Source of the DNA: Micromussa lordhowensis
Taxonomy: Eukaryota > Cnidaria > Anthozoa > Scleractinia > Lobophylliidae
Length of the DNA stretch: 64,000 nt
Direction: 5' to 3'
Assembly: GCA_964020085.1 (NCBI GenBank)
Contig: OZ026600.1
Coordinates: forward strand, 31,047,880-31,111,879
Position numbers and translations under genes: made by a program
Shown: positions 43,125 through 51,655 of the stretch, in pieces
Layout: each line of letters begins with the position of its first letter
How positions within the stretch are numbered: position 1 is the first letter of the stretch
The notes under the pieces: model-generated
Databases searched by the model: none
Seen by the model: the letters and a program-made list of their open reading frames with translations, nothing else
Told to the model about the DNA's origin: nothing

Positions 43125-43602
43125 ATGAAAGAGCCACGAAAGAGTATATTCAACTGGAACCATATTTCAGATGAACTAACAAACGAACAGATCGATGAAT
43201 TAAAATCTTACTACCATACATATCACAAAAAGTGTTGGGCGTACAAACAAAAATCGAAACACCTCAAAAAATTGAAACTATTAGGCAACTCATTGTCTAT
43301 CATATTTGCATCCGGAGGTTTCGCTAGCAGTCTAGCAACTGGCGGTATTAGTTTGATAGCCATCAGTACAGCAGCACTTTTGATTCAGGGTTGGATGAAG
43401 CATAAAGACCTTGATCTTAAGATCATATGCTTATCAAAGTTATCAGCATTTATTAAATGAAATAAAAGACATTATGAGAAGTGGAGAGTTCAATCCATAT
43501 CACATTTACAATACAATGAAAAACATAGATGATTATGTGACAGACAACAGTCCTATTGTTGACAAATATTTGATAAAATACGATGAAAAATTCATACGTT
43601 AA
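43125..43602 (+). pseudogene. Two-helix membrane protein, frameshifted
   Basis: The first frame (43125-43460) has a basic N-terminus and a hydrophobic double segment (LLGNSLSIIFASGGFAS, then LATGGISLIAISTAALLI), followed by WMKHKDLDLKI. From about 43420 the expected continuation is in another frame to 43602 (YQSYQHLLNEIKDIM, then NPYHIYNTM). Single-frame proteins with these two parts occur in cnidarian Polintons, so a one-base indel near 43415-43435 is inferred. A small viral membrane or holin-like protein is possible. The function is unknown. Confidence 0.6.
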
Positions 43603-44152
43603 CCATCGACTGAATTCTATCACCTATCAATGATTGAATCTTTTCCCAATATTGTTCATAAGATTTTAATGTCCTCTTCGACTTCGTTACATTGATATCT
43701 TTGTAAGGAAGCCCAAGCATCTTGAATAATTGTTTGATAATATATTTGATACTCATAATACGTTTGCGTCCATCACCAACTTTGTGTAAAACACTGTCCA
43801 TCTCAATGAATACCTTGTGGATACACTTTCTCTGGTGGTAAGTTAATTGAATATTATTCTTACTTGATATACTATCCAACACATTCTCAATATGGTATTT
43901 CCGATGATATATTGATTTTCGTCGTATCCTATACAAATTTTCATGGAAGTCAAAGTATGGTGTGAAATATTCACAACTATGAACTAAGCCACAATTAATA
44001 CAAACATTCATACCATTCACAGTTTTCATATCTTCTTCACTACAACATAACTCAGCCGCTTTGTTAACTTCTGCTAATAGTTCATCACAGAAAGGACATA
44101 TCGGCTCCATCATATTTTTCAATTCATTATGGATTACAGAATCACAATTCAT
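43592..44152 (-). CDS. VLTF3-like late transcription factor
   Basis: 186 aa with a zinc-ribbon-like N-terminus (CPFCDELL, C19/C22; NVCINCGLVH, C51/C54). A helical domain follows, with RRKSIYHRKYHIENVLD, a central LTYHQRKCIHKVFIEM and MSIKYIIKQLFKMLGLPYK. The spacing of Y-x-R-x-x-H-x5-L and the later helix pair match the Pox_VLTF3/A2L-like late transcription factors of NCLDVs and some Polinton-like viruses. It overlaps the membrane-protein gene tail-to-tail by 11 bp. It may drive the late AT-motif promoters seen at most genes of the element (inference). Confidence 0.72.
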   Translation of the reverse strand: MNCDSVIHNELKNMMEPICPFCDELLAEVNKAAELCCSEEDMKTVNGMNVCINCGLVHSCEYFTPYFDFHENLYRIRRKSIYHRKYHIENVLDSISSKNNIQLTYHQRKCIHKVFIEMDSVLHKVGDGRKRIMSIKYIIKQLFKMLGLPYKDINVTKSKRTLKSYEQYWEKIQSLIGDRIQSMVNV

Positions 44153-44216
44153 TTCTATAATATTATACTAGATTGTATTTTCAAAGTCTAAATTGTGCGA
44201 ACCTTTCTTTGTTCAT

Positions 44217-44392
44217 GATGAAAAGAGAGTGAATTTTATTCTCCTGCAGGAGAATAAAAGCAGCAACAGTTGTGAGAAATTGATTGGTTGATATTTGCAT
44301 GGCAGATGAAAAGAGAGTGAATTTTATTCTCCTGCAGGAGAAAAAAAGCAGCAACAGTTGTGAGAAACTGATTGGTTGACATTTGCATGGCA
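44217..44392. repeat. 88-bp tandem duplication with ctcctgcaggag palindrome
   Basis: Two copies (44217-44304 and 44305-44392) of a unit starting gatgaaaagagagtgaatttt. Each has the perfect palindrome ttctcctgcaggagaa and gcaacagttgtgag (an E-box-like caacagttg). They lie between the VLTF3-like gene start and the right TIR. They may be upstream control or origin elements. Confidence 0.8.
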
Positions 44393-44525
44393 GCTGTGGG
44401 TGTTATACATAATTTATCACCTGTATTGGTAGATATTTGCATAGCACCTAGGATTTTATGTTTTCCGTGTTTGATTCAGCCGACTGAATAGTTGACTGAA
44501 TTATGGATTTGGAAAGTGAGCTGGA

Positions 44526-44989
44526 TTGATTCAGCCGACAGAGAAAGCCGACTGAATTAAGAATTTGATTTTTATCTAAATATATATTGTAGAGAAATAC
44601 AATTAAGTTTGTGTTGATAAATACAGTAAAAATATGCTGTAATTCGCTATCTATTGGGTAGCCAAAAATATAATTATTTTTGTCTATCTTTCCAGACATA
44701 ACCTAGGTATGAAAATTGATTTGATTCAGCCGACTGAATAAGCCGACTGAATAAGCTGATAAGATTTGACCTTTGCTTCTGTGTTTTAGTATTGTTTATA
44801 TCTTTAGTTTAAATTTTTATTTTCAGTATTGGTTAAAGGATTAATCTATTTATTTAATTTCATATTTGACCTTGGGTTTTGTTTGACCTTGGCTTCTGTG
44901 TTTCAATATAGATTTAGAAAAGTGGTCTGAATTTAGTATTTGAAATCTGCGCTGAAAAATGCGCTCATACCCCCAACTATATAACTACT
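44526..44989. repeat. Polinton right terminal inverted repeat (464 bp)
   Basis: Inverted copy of 26472-26937. It ends ...gggtatatagttgg-type reversed as ccaactatataactact at 44989, followed by the target duplication. Only a handful of differences from the left TIR are visible. Confidence 0.97.
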
Positions 44990-44995
44990 ATTGCC
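44990..44995. repeat. Polinton target-site duplication, right (attgcc)
   Basis: Exact repeat of 26466-26471. Together they mark the insertion point inside the LINE endonuclease codons. Confidence 0.95.
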
Positions 44996-45712
44996 ACCCC
45001 TCTTTGGTGCTCACTTTCTTCTCCAGCATATATCATTGTATAGCCATTTCTCATCTTAATACGTCCAGCTCCTGTCCATCTTATCTCGCTTAGCCCCATT
45101 AGGTCAAGTCTGTATCGTTCAATCTCTCGTGCAACTTGGGCTGCTTTTCCAACTGTGTACATTGTTCGTACGTTCCAGCATCCAACACGCTAATGACCTT
45201 GTCGGTCTGTGAGCTTCCCGTAGGCTTTCACCCATTGACGTCATGGTGGGTCCGGCTGTTCCTCCGTCCACGGCCACAGCTTCGCCATTGCTAATTTGTT
45301 CTTGATAGGTTACAGTTTCGGTAATCTCCTGGATTTTCCAGGGGCAGGTGATTGGCCTACCGCCCAACCCCCATGACCTGGAGGGCCAGTGGTTTTCTGT
45401 CAGGGTTTTCCTTCCCTTACGGGGTTTATATGGCTCCCCAGCCGGTGTTGCTTTAGTCTGGACCCTCACCGCGCAGACCGATCCGGCATGGTTGAACCTG
45501 CCAGGAGCACAAGGCTCCCGCCGGCATAGCCCTGGGGGTCGTAAGGTCGCACAACCCTCCCCGCCACGACAAGGCACACCACCAAGGGGAGGGCATGAAC
45601 GAAATGTTAACTGGTAACTCCGTGTTTCGACAACCAACACAGCATTGATTTCTTTGGCGTCAAAGATTTGTACCTCAAAGTCCTCACGGCAGCAGAATAG
45701 ATATATTCTCAA
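44996..45712 (-). pseudogene. APE-type LINE, 5' part split off by the Polinton
   Basis: On the minus strand the ORF2 start region reads CWNVRTMYTVGKAAQVARE, then LDLMGLSEIRWTG and EESEHQRGVAIV, the N-terminus of the endonuclease whose remainder starts at 26465. A TAG lies just before the CWNVRTMY segment. Upstream is a GC-rich segment (about 45240-45600) open in another frame, with Cys-rich low-complexity sequence, probably the LINE 5' UTR/ORF1 region. Joined across the target site, the endonuclease fragments are in register, confirming one disrupted element. Confidence 0.85.
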
Positions 45713-47109
45713 ACAGTTTTAAGTGCCAGCTGGCGAAAGAAACGGAAAACTAACAACTAGCCGGAGAACTAGATGAGAGAACTAGATGACGACAACGTCG
45801 ACCAACAGCAAAATGGGTGTGTCGTTTGGCAGTTATCTACATTCCCTTATTAAAATTCATGTTTCTGAGCACAAGAAATCCGTGGTATGCATTATACTCC
45901 TTTTCTGCGTGTTTCTTGATTTGTACAATGAGGCGACGAGAAAAACACGCCTTCCAATGTTTACTGAGGAAGAGGAATGTTATTTTTACGATAAATGATT
46001 GCTCCCTTATTTCGCAAGGTTTTCAAAATTTAAACCGTTATTAAATATGCAAAGTGATAAATTGTATGTACAAGTGTCATGAAAGCACGGTATTTTAACA
46101 GTATTTTTTTGTGTATTGTATTATTGTATTGTATTAGCACCTATTTAACACCTATTACGTAACTTGTATTCATCATTTGTGTAACTTGTTTTGCAATTAA
46201 TCTTATACCAATAGTTTTCTTTCCTTGTATGTAACATCTTGTGTCTGTATATATTTGGGATTTTGGGTGGATACGGTGTGTGGTTTAGTTTTGCCTGTGT
46301 AGAAGAAAGAGGTTGTGGTGTAGTAACGAGCGACCGGACAAGTAAAGTTGAAGTATACTGGAATGAGCAAAAACGTAACCTGAAGAAGTAAGTTGGGAAG
46401 TGGAAGTAATTAACGGGAGTTTGGTTTGGTTTGTGTGTTGTGTTGGTGGAACTTTGTTGGTGTCAAGTTCAAGGATAAGGATTTCAGACACAAGGTGAAC
46501 TGAACTGCTGAACGCTTACATTTTTTATTTAACGATATTCTTGTAAATAGATTTAGGTTTAGTTTACTATTTAATTGTAATATTCTTGTGAATTACTTTA
46601 GGTACGAAATAATTAAGTTTATTGTATTATCGTTTCTTTTGTTAGTTAGAGTAATTGTCTTATTAAATACTTGTAGTCCTATGTTAAGTTGTAGCGTGTT
46701 TTCTCGGGTGTGTTTATGTGTATTGCTTTTGTGTGTTAGAGGGCGCCCACCCTTGTGGCGCGGTACCGTCACAACAAGGTGATCACGGCGCTAACTGCAA
46801 CCGTGACAGTTTTATCACGTCCAATGCAACTTTCGTTTCGTTCGGTAAACGGAAATTGGGCGAATAGAGGTTCGAGATTTGCGGAAAAAACAAACAGCTT
46901 TTTTATTCTCATCCCAATAGAACTGCCTTTCAATTGCGAGCCAGAGATTCATTTTACTGTGCAACTTTGCTCAAATTTCAAAATAGAGAGGCACATAGCT
47001 AGATTCGTATTTGCTGCGTTTCATGGGGGGGGGGGGGTGGGGAAATCCTCTGCAGGTCACGTGATCGCTTTGAGCCTGCATTGTAAGCGGTATTACTGTA
47101 AAATTCAAT
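45713..47109. other. Gene-poor stretch upstream of PIGV-like gene
   Basis: Mixed AT-rich DNA with GTATT simple repeats (about 46113-46135) and a run of eleven G at about 47027-47037. From 46750 GC content rises and the sequence up to 47109 probably includes the PIGV promoter, ending in atATGGCGGAC. No coding region was recognised. Confidence 0.4.
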
Positions 47110-47178
47110 ATGGCGGACGAAGTTGTAGAAGTTGTTCGCGTGGCAATATCTTCGAGAGTTCTCTTACTTTTCGTCCAG
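47110..47178 (+). CDS. PIGV: PIGV-like GPI mannosyltransferase 2, exon 1
   Basis: Starts at ATGGCGGAC, 23 codons, ending at the donor CAG|gtaaat in phase 0. The product (VVRVAISSRVLLLFVQ) matches the first transmembrane helix region of PIG-V, where the family has VLRFAVSCR-type sequence. Exon 2 follows a 68-bp intron with a ttgtag acceptor. Confidence 0.75.
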
Positions 47179-47246
47179 GTAAATGTGATAAGTTCCTGAG
47201 ACGTTTTGCTGGTATCTCTGTCAAACTCTCGTACGTTACTTTGTAG

Positions 47247-47769
47247 ATTGTGGTGAACGAACTTATCTCTGACTACGATACTTCGAGTTTTATCGATGAA
47301 AACAGATTACAAATTTCAGGATGGTGCGACCGGATACTTCAAAAGAGTTTAGGAGGATTTGGCAAGTGGGACGCTGCATATTTTCTGACGATAGCAGAAC
47401 AAGGATATAAATATGAGCAGTATGTGGCTTTCTTTCCGTTTTATCCTTGGTTATTAAGGATCTTGGCTCGGACACTACAACTAGTACTTCAATATTTTGC
47501 GAGCGAGCGAAGTCTGTTGCTAGCTTGTGGTTGGGTGTTGAACTCAGTTTTCTTTGCATTAGCAGCTGTGTCGCTTTACAGATTGACTCTCGCTTTGTTT
47601 AGGAAAATGAATGTAGCTTTGGTTTCGTCACTTCTCTTCTGCTTTAATCCTGCAAGTGTATTCATGTCAAGTCTCTACACTGAGAGCTTGTTTCGTTTTT
47701 TGCAGTTCACTGCCTTATGTTACTTGGACGCAAACCCCTTTTTTATATTTTTCATTGGCACGAAGCAGT
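47247..47769 (+). pseudogene. PIGV: PIGV-like GPI mannosyltransferase 2, exon 2 (fragment of gene)
   Basis: Continues exon 1 in phase 0. PIG-V adds the second mannose to the GPI anchor precursor in the ER membrane. Family motifs are LGGFGKWDAAYFLTIAEQGY, FFPFYPWLLR (membrane-luminal catalytic region), a hydrophobic helix (WVLNSVFFALAAVSLYRL), LLFCFNPASVFMSSLYTESLF and YLDA. The frame stops at 47769 after about 197 residues with exon 1; the family is nearly 500. A foldback MITE begins 12 bp later, and I see no later exon with PIG-V motifs in the following 15 kb. It may be a truncated duplicate, or one with distant exons. Confidence 0.75.
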
Positions 47770-47777
47770 GAGAGCGC

Positions 47778-48014
47778 TGAAAGCCTCTGGTCGAGAACGC
47801 TGGGAAACTCACTTTCATGCCATCAGCGTTTGACCGTCGTTTCTGATTAGAGGATATTTTTAATCTCTCCACGAGTGATATGATTGGATCTGTCAACAAA
47901 TTGTAAACACGATCCTCCTTTGTGATTGGTCAAAAGAAAATGAAACTTTGACAGCTGTCAAGTGCTGAGCCAGCATGAAAATGAGATTCTCAACGATCTT
48001 GACCAGAGGCTTTC
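47778..48014. mobile_element. Foldback MITE after PIGV exon 2
   Basis: Imperfect inverted arms of about 48 bp: gaaagcctctggtcgagaacg...tttcatgc at 47778-47822, and its reverse complement gcatgaaaatgag...gaccagaggctttc at 47969-48014. The first 14 bp are identical. It has no coding capacity. It may have interrupted or replaced downstream PIGV coding sequence. Confidence 0.65.
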
Positions 48015-48582
48015 TTTTCCGTCTCGGCTTGGCGCTTCGATCAGCGCTTCGCGTCGCAAATTTCCAAAGAAAAAAAGATAATATCAAAAGAACGCCTCTG
48101 GGACCAGGGTAGTCAAAACTAGAATGGCCAGTTTGTTTTTATTATGGAATTAACCAACGTCGTTTTCATCTTTTGCTTTTGTCCTACATACATACATACA
48201 TATACTTTTTGATAAGAGAGGCCTGAATATGGAAACCTAAGGGCTGGTTTGGACCAGCACTTGGCGCTTCTATATGTATGTAGTTATTGTAATAAGTGTA
48301 ATTTGTTTAGTGGTTACTTGGGTAGGCATTGCTGCGTCAATCATTTTTTTGCAATAACTGTCATTATGCTGCTATTGTTACTTAATTTCTTTGTTTCTGA
48401 AATGTATATCACCAGAATGCGGTTTCTGAGGTGGTATTAAACCAGTTTCTATCCTGGTCCCGGTTGTTCGAAAGCCGATTAGCACTAACCCACGATTAAA
48501 TCATCCTAATCCACGGAATAAATGTGTTCCTCGAAGGGTTAAATTTAACACACCTAGCGAGGTGGATTAACTCGCTAATCGG
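48015..48582. other. Intergenic or intronic DNA
   Basis: Contains a short (CATA)n tract at about 48185-48200. An AT-rich tract leads into a region with repeated gattagcactaacccacgattaaatc-type words. No gene is seen. Confidence 0.4.
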
Positions 48583-48891
48583 ATGAAAAAGCAGACAAAC
48601 AAATCAAAACTGGCGGACTTACATTTCGTTGATTTTCCTTTTATGCCTGGCCCAGTAAGGAAAGAAATGCAGTTTAAGCAACCTTGCGACTTTTCCAAAA
48701 TAGATGTTACTACTCTCTCAGGGATGAGCCATCCCGTGTCCGGTTTTCCCGCGGTTTTTCACAACGTGGACGGACCGATGTTCGGCGCTCCGCAAAATGT
48801 TTTACACAAAGAGAAGCGAGAAATCATGAAAAAGTTCAACATTTCCGTTCTCAGAGGTAGAAATCGTTGCTTGCTAGCCGCTGTAATGTAA
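48583..48891 (+). CDS. Possible exon of an unrecognised gene
   Basis: An open frame of about 100 codons with a coherent composition (LADLHFVDFPFMPGPVRKE, then FGAPQNVLHKEKREIMKKF). It has a candidate acceptor (aaaaagcag at about 48597) and a donor (TCAGAG|gtagaa at about 48857). The Pro/Gly/His content resembles short-motif ciliary or microtubule proteins, but I do not recognise a family. It could be a chance frame. Confidence 0.3.
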   Translation: MKKQTNKSKLADLHFVDFPFMPGPVRKEMQFKQPCDFSKIDVTTLSGMSHPVSGFPAVFHNVDGPMFGAPQNVLHKEKREIMKKFNISVLRGRNRCLLAAVM

Positions 48892-49192
48892 AAGGACAGA
48901 TCAGTAGTGGAATTAAAGGCTTTTCTTCCTTGATAAAGGCGAGTATTATGGACAAAATATTGCTAAAGTTTCATTTACTGTCGACCTTGATTGTTTTTCA
49001 AAAAGTTGTTTATCTCATTCGACATAATTTAGACAATCAATCTCCGCTTTAGCATGTAGTTGAGATAAAAAAATTTTACTTTCTTTTCCCTTTTTACTCA
49101 ACAACAAGTTTGCATCAATTTTGTAGGAGCCGTCATCCCTTCCCTCCCCTACTGGTCCTAGTACTTCATCATTTTCTCCCATCACAGACCGG
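48892..49192. other. No feature seen
   Basis: AT-rich spacer before the minisatellite. Confidence 0.35.
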
Positions 49193-49484
49193 TTGATGTC
49201 GGTCGATATGTCGGCGGAGTTTCGGCCGATATATAGGCCGAGTCTCGGTCGAGATATCAGCAGACTGTCGGGCGACATACCGGCCGATAGTATCGACCGA
49301 TACTCGGTCGATATAGATGCACATGATCCGCCAAATGTCGGTAAAGTATCGTCCAACTGTCGGCCGACTGACGGTGAAGTATCGGCCGGGTGTCGGCCAA
49401 CATGCGTGTCGGTTGACGTCGGTCGATATGTCGGCCGAATCTCGGCCGAGTATGGGTCGAGATATCGGCCGACCGTCGGTCGAC
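49193..49484. repeat. GC-rich cggccgata minisatellite
   Basis: A ~290-bp degenerate array of units built on tcggccgata/tcggtcgatat (for example ggtcgatatgtcggc repeated at the left and right ends). The words are nearly self-complementary (tatcggccgata), so long hairpins can form and several frames stay open on both strands. It abuts the inverted-duplication arm at 49485. The open frames reading RPIYRPSLGR and similar are by-products. Confidence 0.85.
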
Positions 49485-50269
49485 TGGTAATGATGACAAC
49501 CGATAGATTTCACACATACATCATAATTTCCAGAGGAAAGCATTTAAGGGCAGAGCCACATAATTACTACAGATATAAGTAACAGTCACCATAACGCTGT
49601 GATGATGAAAGTATAATTCGCCTTGAACTTTTCGGATGCACTGTACTTGTCAGTTGGAAGCAAGTCGCACGAGATATTTCCGTTTGGTAGGTGAAATGCT
49701 CCCGTGTTTGCGGAAAAACAGCGATCGCTATTCACACATCGTAGCAGACAGTGTATTGCCGTTTGAACAGCGACTCCTTCAATTTTCGGAACGTCGAGAA
49801 CGTGATGAAAATGTTCTATGAATTGTGCGTATCTGAACGGGTTTTTCGGATCGCGTTGAAGGCCAGCCCAGTGACTGGCGTCACAGAAGCCATCATCTAA
49901 AATCTGATACGTAAAGAAGATAAAACTACTCGCTGAGAAAAGCACAAAACCATTCATGATTCAGAGAATGGATTAAATGACTTTGTTTCAACTTCCCACA
50001 GATACTAGTAACACCCTAACATCATTTATTAATAAGTTGCTAAAGAGTAATGATGATAATAATAATCAGGAGCCTATGACGCGTACGGGCTCCTGTAATA
50101 ATGATTAACCATATCTATAACAAAATTATCGATCGCGTTTGATTCTCCGCGCGCCTATTAGTCGAGCACATGGGTGTCCAATTACAGGTATCCAATTACA
50201 ACTTTTTCATATTGGAAGCCTGTAAGTTGATACCTAGGCCATTAGCAAGTCAATTAGGCGCTCTTTACA
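49485..50269. repeat. Left arm of large inverted duplication
   Basis: Matches 57507-58262 in inverted orientation. The match runs from tggtaatgatga (49485) through the PAN exon, the hairpin cagg/ctcctg region (about 50070-50100) and the gtccaattacaggtatccaattaca words to gcgctctttaca (50269). The distal flanks differ. Confidence 0.85.
49590..49957 (-). pseudogene. PAN/apple-domain first exon, inverted duplicate copy
   Basis: Signal peptide (FVLFSASSFIFFTYQIL) followed by a PAN-like domain with Cys landmarks DDGFCDASHW, HCLLRCVNSDRCF and NISCDLLPTDK. It is nearly identical to the exon at 57797-58165. Its donor (ATG|gtgact) is weaker than gtgagt in the other copy. The exon is one base shorter (368 nt), so it would not join a phase-0 EGF exon in frame, and no EGF or fibrinogen-like exon follows downstream on this strand. 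I infer a non-functional duplicate. Confidence 0.75.
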
Positions 50270-51090
50270 CGCACACTGTGATGGTTTTCTTTGAGTTGTG
50301 TTTTAAGAGTTTTCCTTTTGTGACGAAAGGGCTCAAATTTCTCCACTCCTGGCAGCGTTTTCAAATTTGCTTGCTTTTGATTAAAACGATGAGCGTTTTC
50401 GGTCGGTTAAGTTTAGGACAGAAGACAAAAAAGCATCAGAAATTACGCGTTTTCGATCGGAAGCGTGTTATTGTGTTTCCGAGAGTTGCTCCATTTTTGA
50501 CACACTTCTACCCACTCCAAAATGAACTATGGAGTGGGTGATACAATACTGGTGACAATTAACAGCTTTTTTAGTTAAGATCAGTTCAGCTTTTTTGAAA
50601 TATAACCAAGAAGTTAACTTATCGGCATTAGCAATTTCAAATCAAATAGTCCAGTAAGCTGGAATTTCTTGCATATCGAGGTCAATATCCTTTCCTTTTT
50701 CTTTGTCTTACAGGCAGTCGATTTCCCAGAATTTAAAATACATTACACAGTGCCTTTGAGCGCATGTTCATGTAGTGGGTTGTCCGTCTAAGGGGGCGCG
50801 CAGTGGCCGTTGATAAGCGTGCTCGACTACCGATCTTCATACCAAGACAGATCTTGGAGAAGGGTGTTTCACAGTAGGTCGGTAATTTGGTCCGCTTGTA
50901 AATCAAACCCACTGGTTAATAGCCATTTCTGTCGCTCCAAAAGAGAACATAGTAATGAAACGTCATCTGAAATAAAAGAGAGAACATTAGATTTATATTC
51001 GAAACATGTCCACAATACTTGTAATTTAAAACCATGCTGTGGAGTGATTTGTACCTCGGTGCCATCAATCCTCATTGTGAGCGTCCATCG
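50270..51090. repeat. Spacer with a dispersed repeat (50329-50465)
   Basis: Positions 50329-50465 (from gggctcaaatttct through gcagcgttttcaaatttgct and aaaacgatgagcgttttcggtcg to cgttttcgatcgg) recur inverted at about 53090-53230. This is a dispersed MITE-like family rich in cgttttcg words. The remaining sequence shows no gene. Confidence 0.6.
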
Positions 51091-51099
51091 ATCCTCCGT

Positions 51100-51219
51100 C
51101 TCCACATCCGAGATGATAGAAAGTCAACCATTGCTGAGAGAAATATACAGAGAACTACCTTTCATTTCTTACAGGAAAGGTAAATCTCTAAAAGACATGC
51201 TTGTTAAAGCTCAACTCTA
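51100..51219 (+). pseudogene. Penelope-like/retroelement RT C-terminal fragment
   Basis: The frame ending at the stop near 51218 reads PLLREIYRELPFISYRKG followed by KSLKDMLVKAQL. The pattern P-x-[IV]-x-[YF]-[KR]-x2-[KR]-S-L-[KR]-D-x-L-V-[KR]-[AS]-[KQ]-L is typical of the end of reverse transcriptase domains in Penelope-like elements and relatives found in cnidarians. Nothing else of the RT is in frame upstream, so this is a small relic. Confidence 0.45.
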
Positions 51220-51430
51220 AAAGTCACAGACGTTAACATCACGAAACAGCGGGAGTCGCGTTAAGCCTGTCAACCCCTTGTTAACCTCTTTGCCCTTTAG
51301 CGCGTTCTTAGCGTCAAAATTCAAAACCTCGTTTCAAGCGTGCTATTTTTCTATTCAAATATTCAATGTTCCGATTAAAACCTGGAGCTTTTTAATTCCA
51401 ACATATTCCAACATATAATGCAGTTTTCCC

Positions 51431-51655
51431 CTTGAGTTTATATGTTCATATTTTATTAGCACCATTGTTTTCGGGATTCTCAGCTGTATTTACCGTTACC
51501 ATGGTGTATTTTCTTACGCGTGTCATTCGAGAGTTTTCTCCTTAGAAGGCAGACTTGAGTTATATACTCATATTCTATTAGCACCATTATTTTCGGGATT
51601 CTCAGCTGTTTTTACCGTTACCATGGTTAATTTTCTTACGCGTGTCATGCGAGAA
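51431..51655. repeat. ~120-bp tandem duplication
   Basis: Two copies of a unit containing cttgagttatat, attagcaccattnttttcgggattctcagctgt, ttaccgttaccatgg and cttacgcgtgtcat (starting about 51431 and 51553), with some substitutions. Confidence 0.7.

Larger units (their letters stand above)
26472..44989. mobile_element. Maverick/Polinton giant DNA transposon (18,518 bp)
   Basis: The element has ~465-bp terminal inverted repeats beginning AGTAGTTATATAG and ending CTATATAACTACT, and an exact 6-bp target duplication. Its gene set includes protein-primed PolB, retroviral-type integrase, adenovirus-type protease, packaging ATPase, double-jelly-roll major capsid and penton-like minor capsid proteins. 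This defines a virus-like Polinton. Gene order from the left is eIF1-like (+); PolB, zinc finger and ankyrin (-); integrase, PLA2, protease, pX-like, MCP, small basic protein, minor capsid and a 373-aa protein (-); ATPase, fibre and membrane protein (+); and VLTF3-like (-). It sits inside a LINE ORF. Polymerase, PLA2, fibre and membrane genes carry lesions, so this copy cannot be autonomous as it stands. Confidence 0.98.

Noticed and set aside
49169..49582. Arg/Pro/Asp-repeat proteins from the minisatellite
   Set aside because: Open frames exist on both strands because the unit is self-complementary and stop-free. They reflect the DNA repeat and not a gene.
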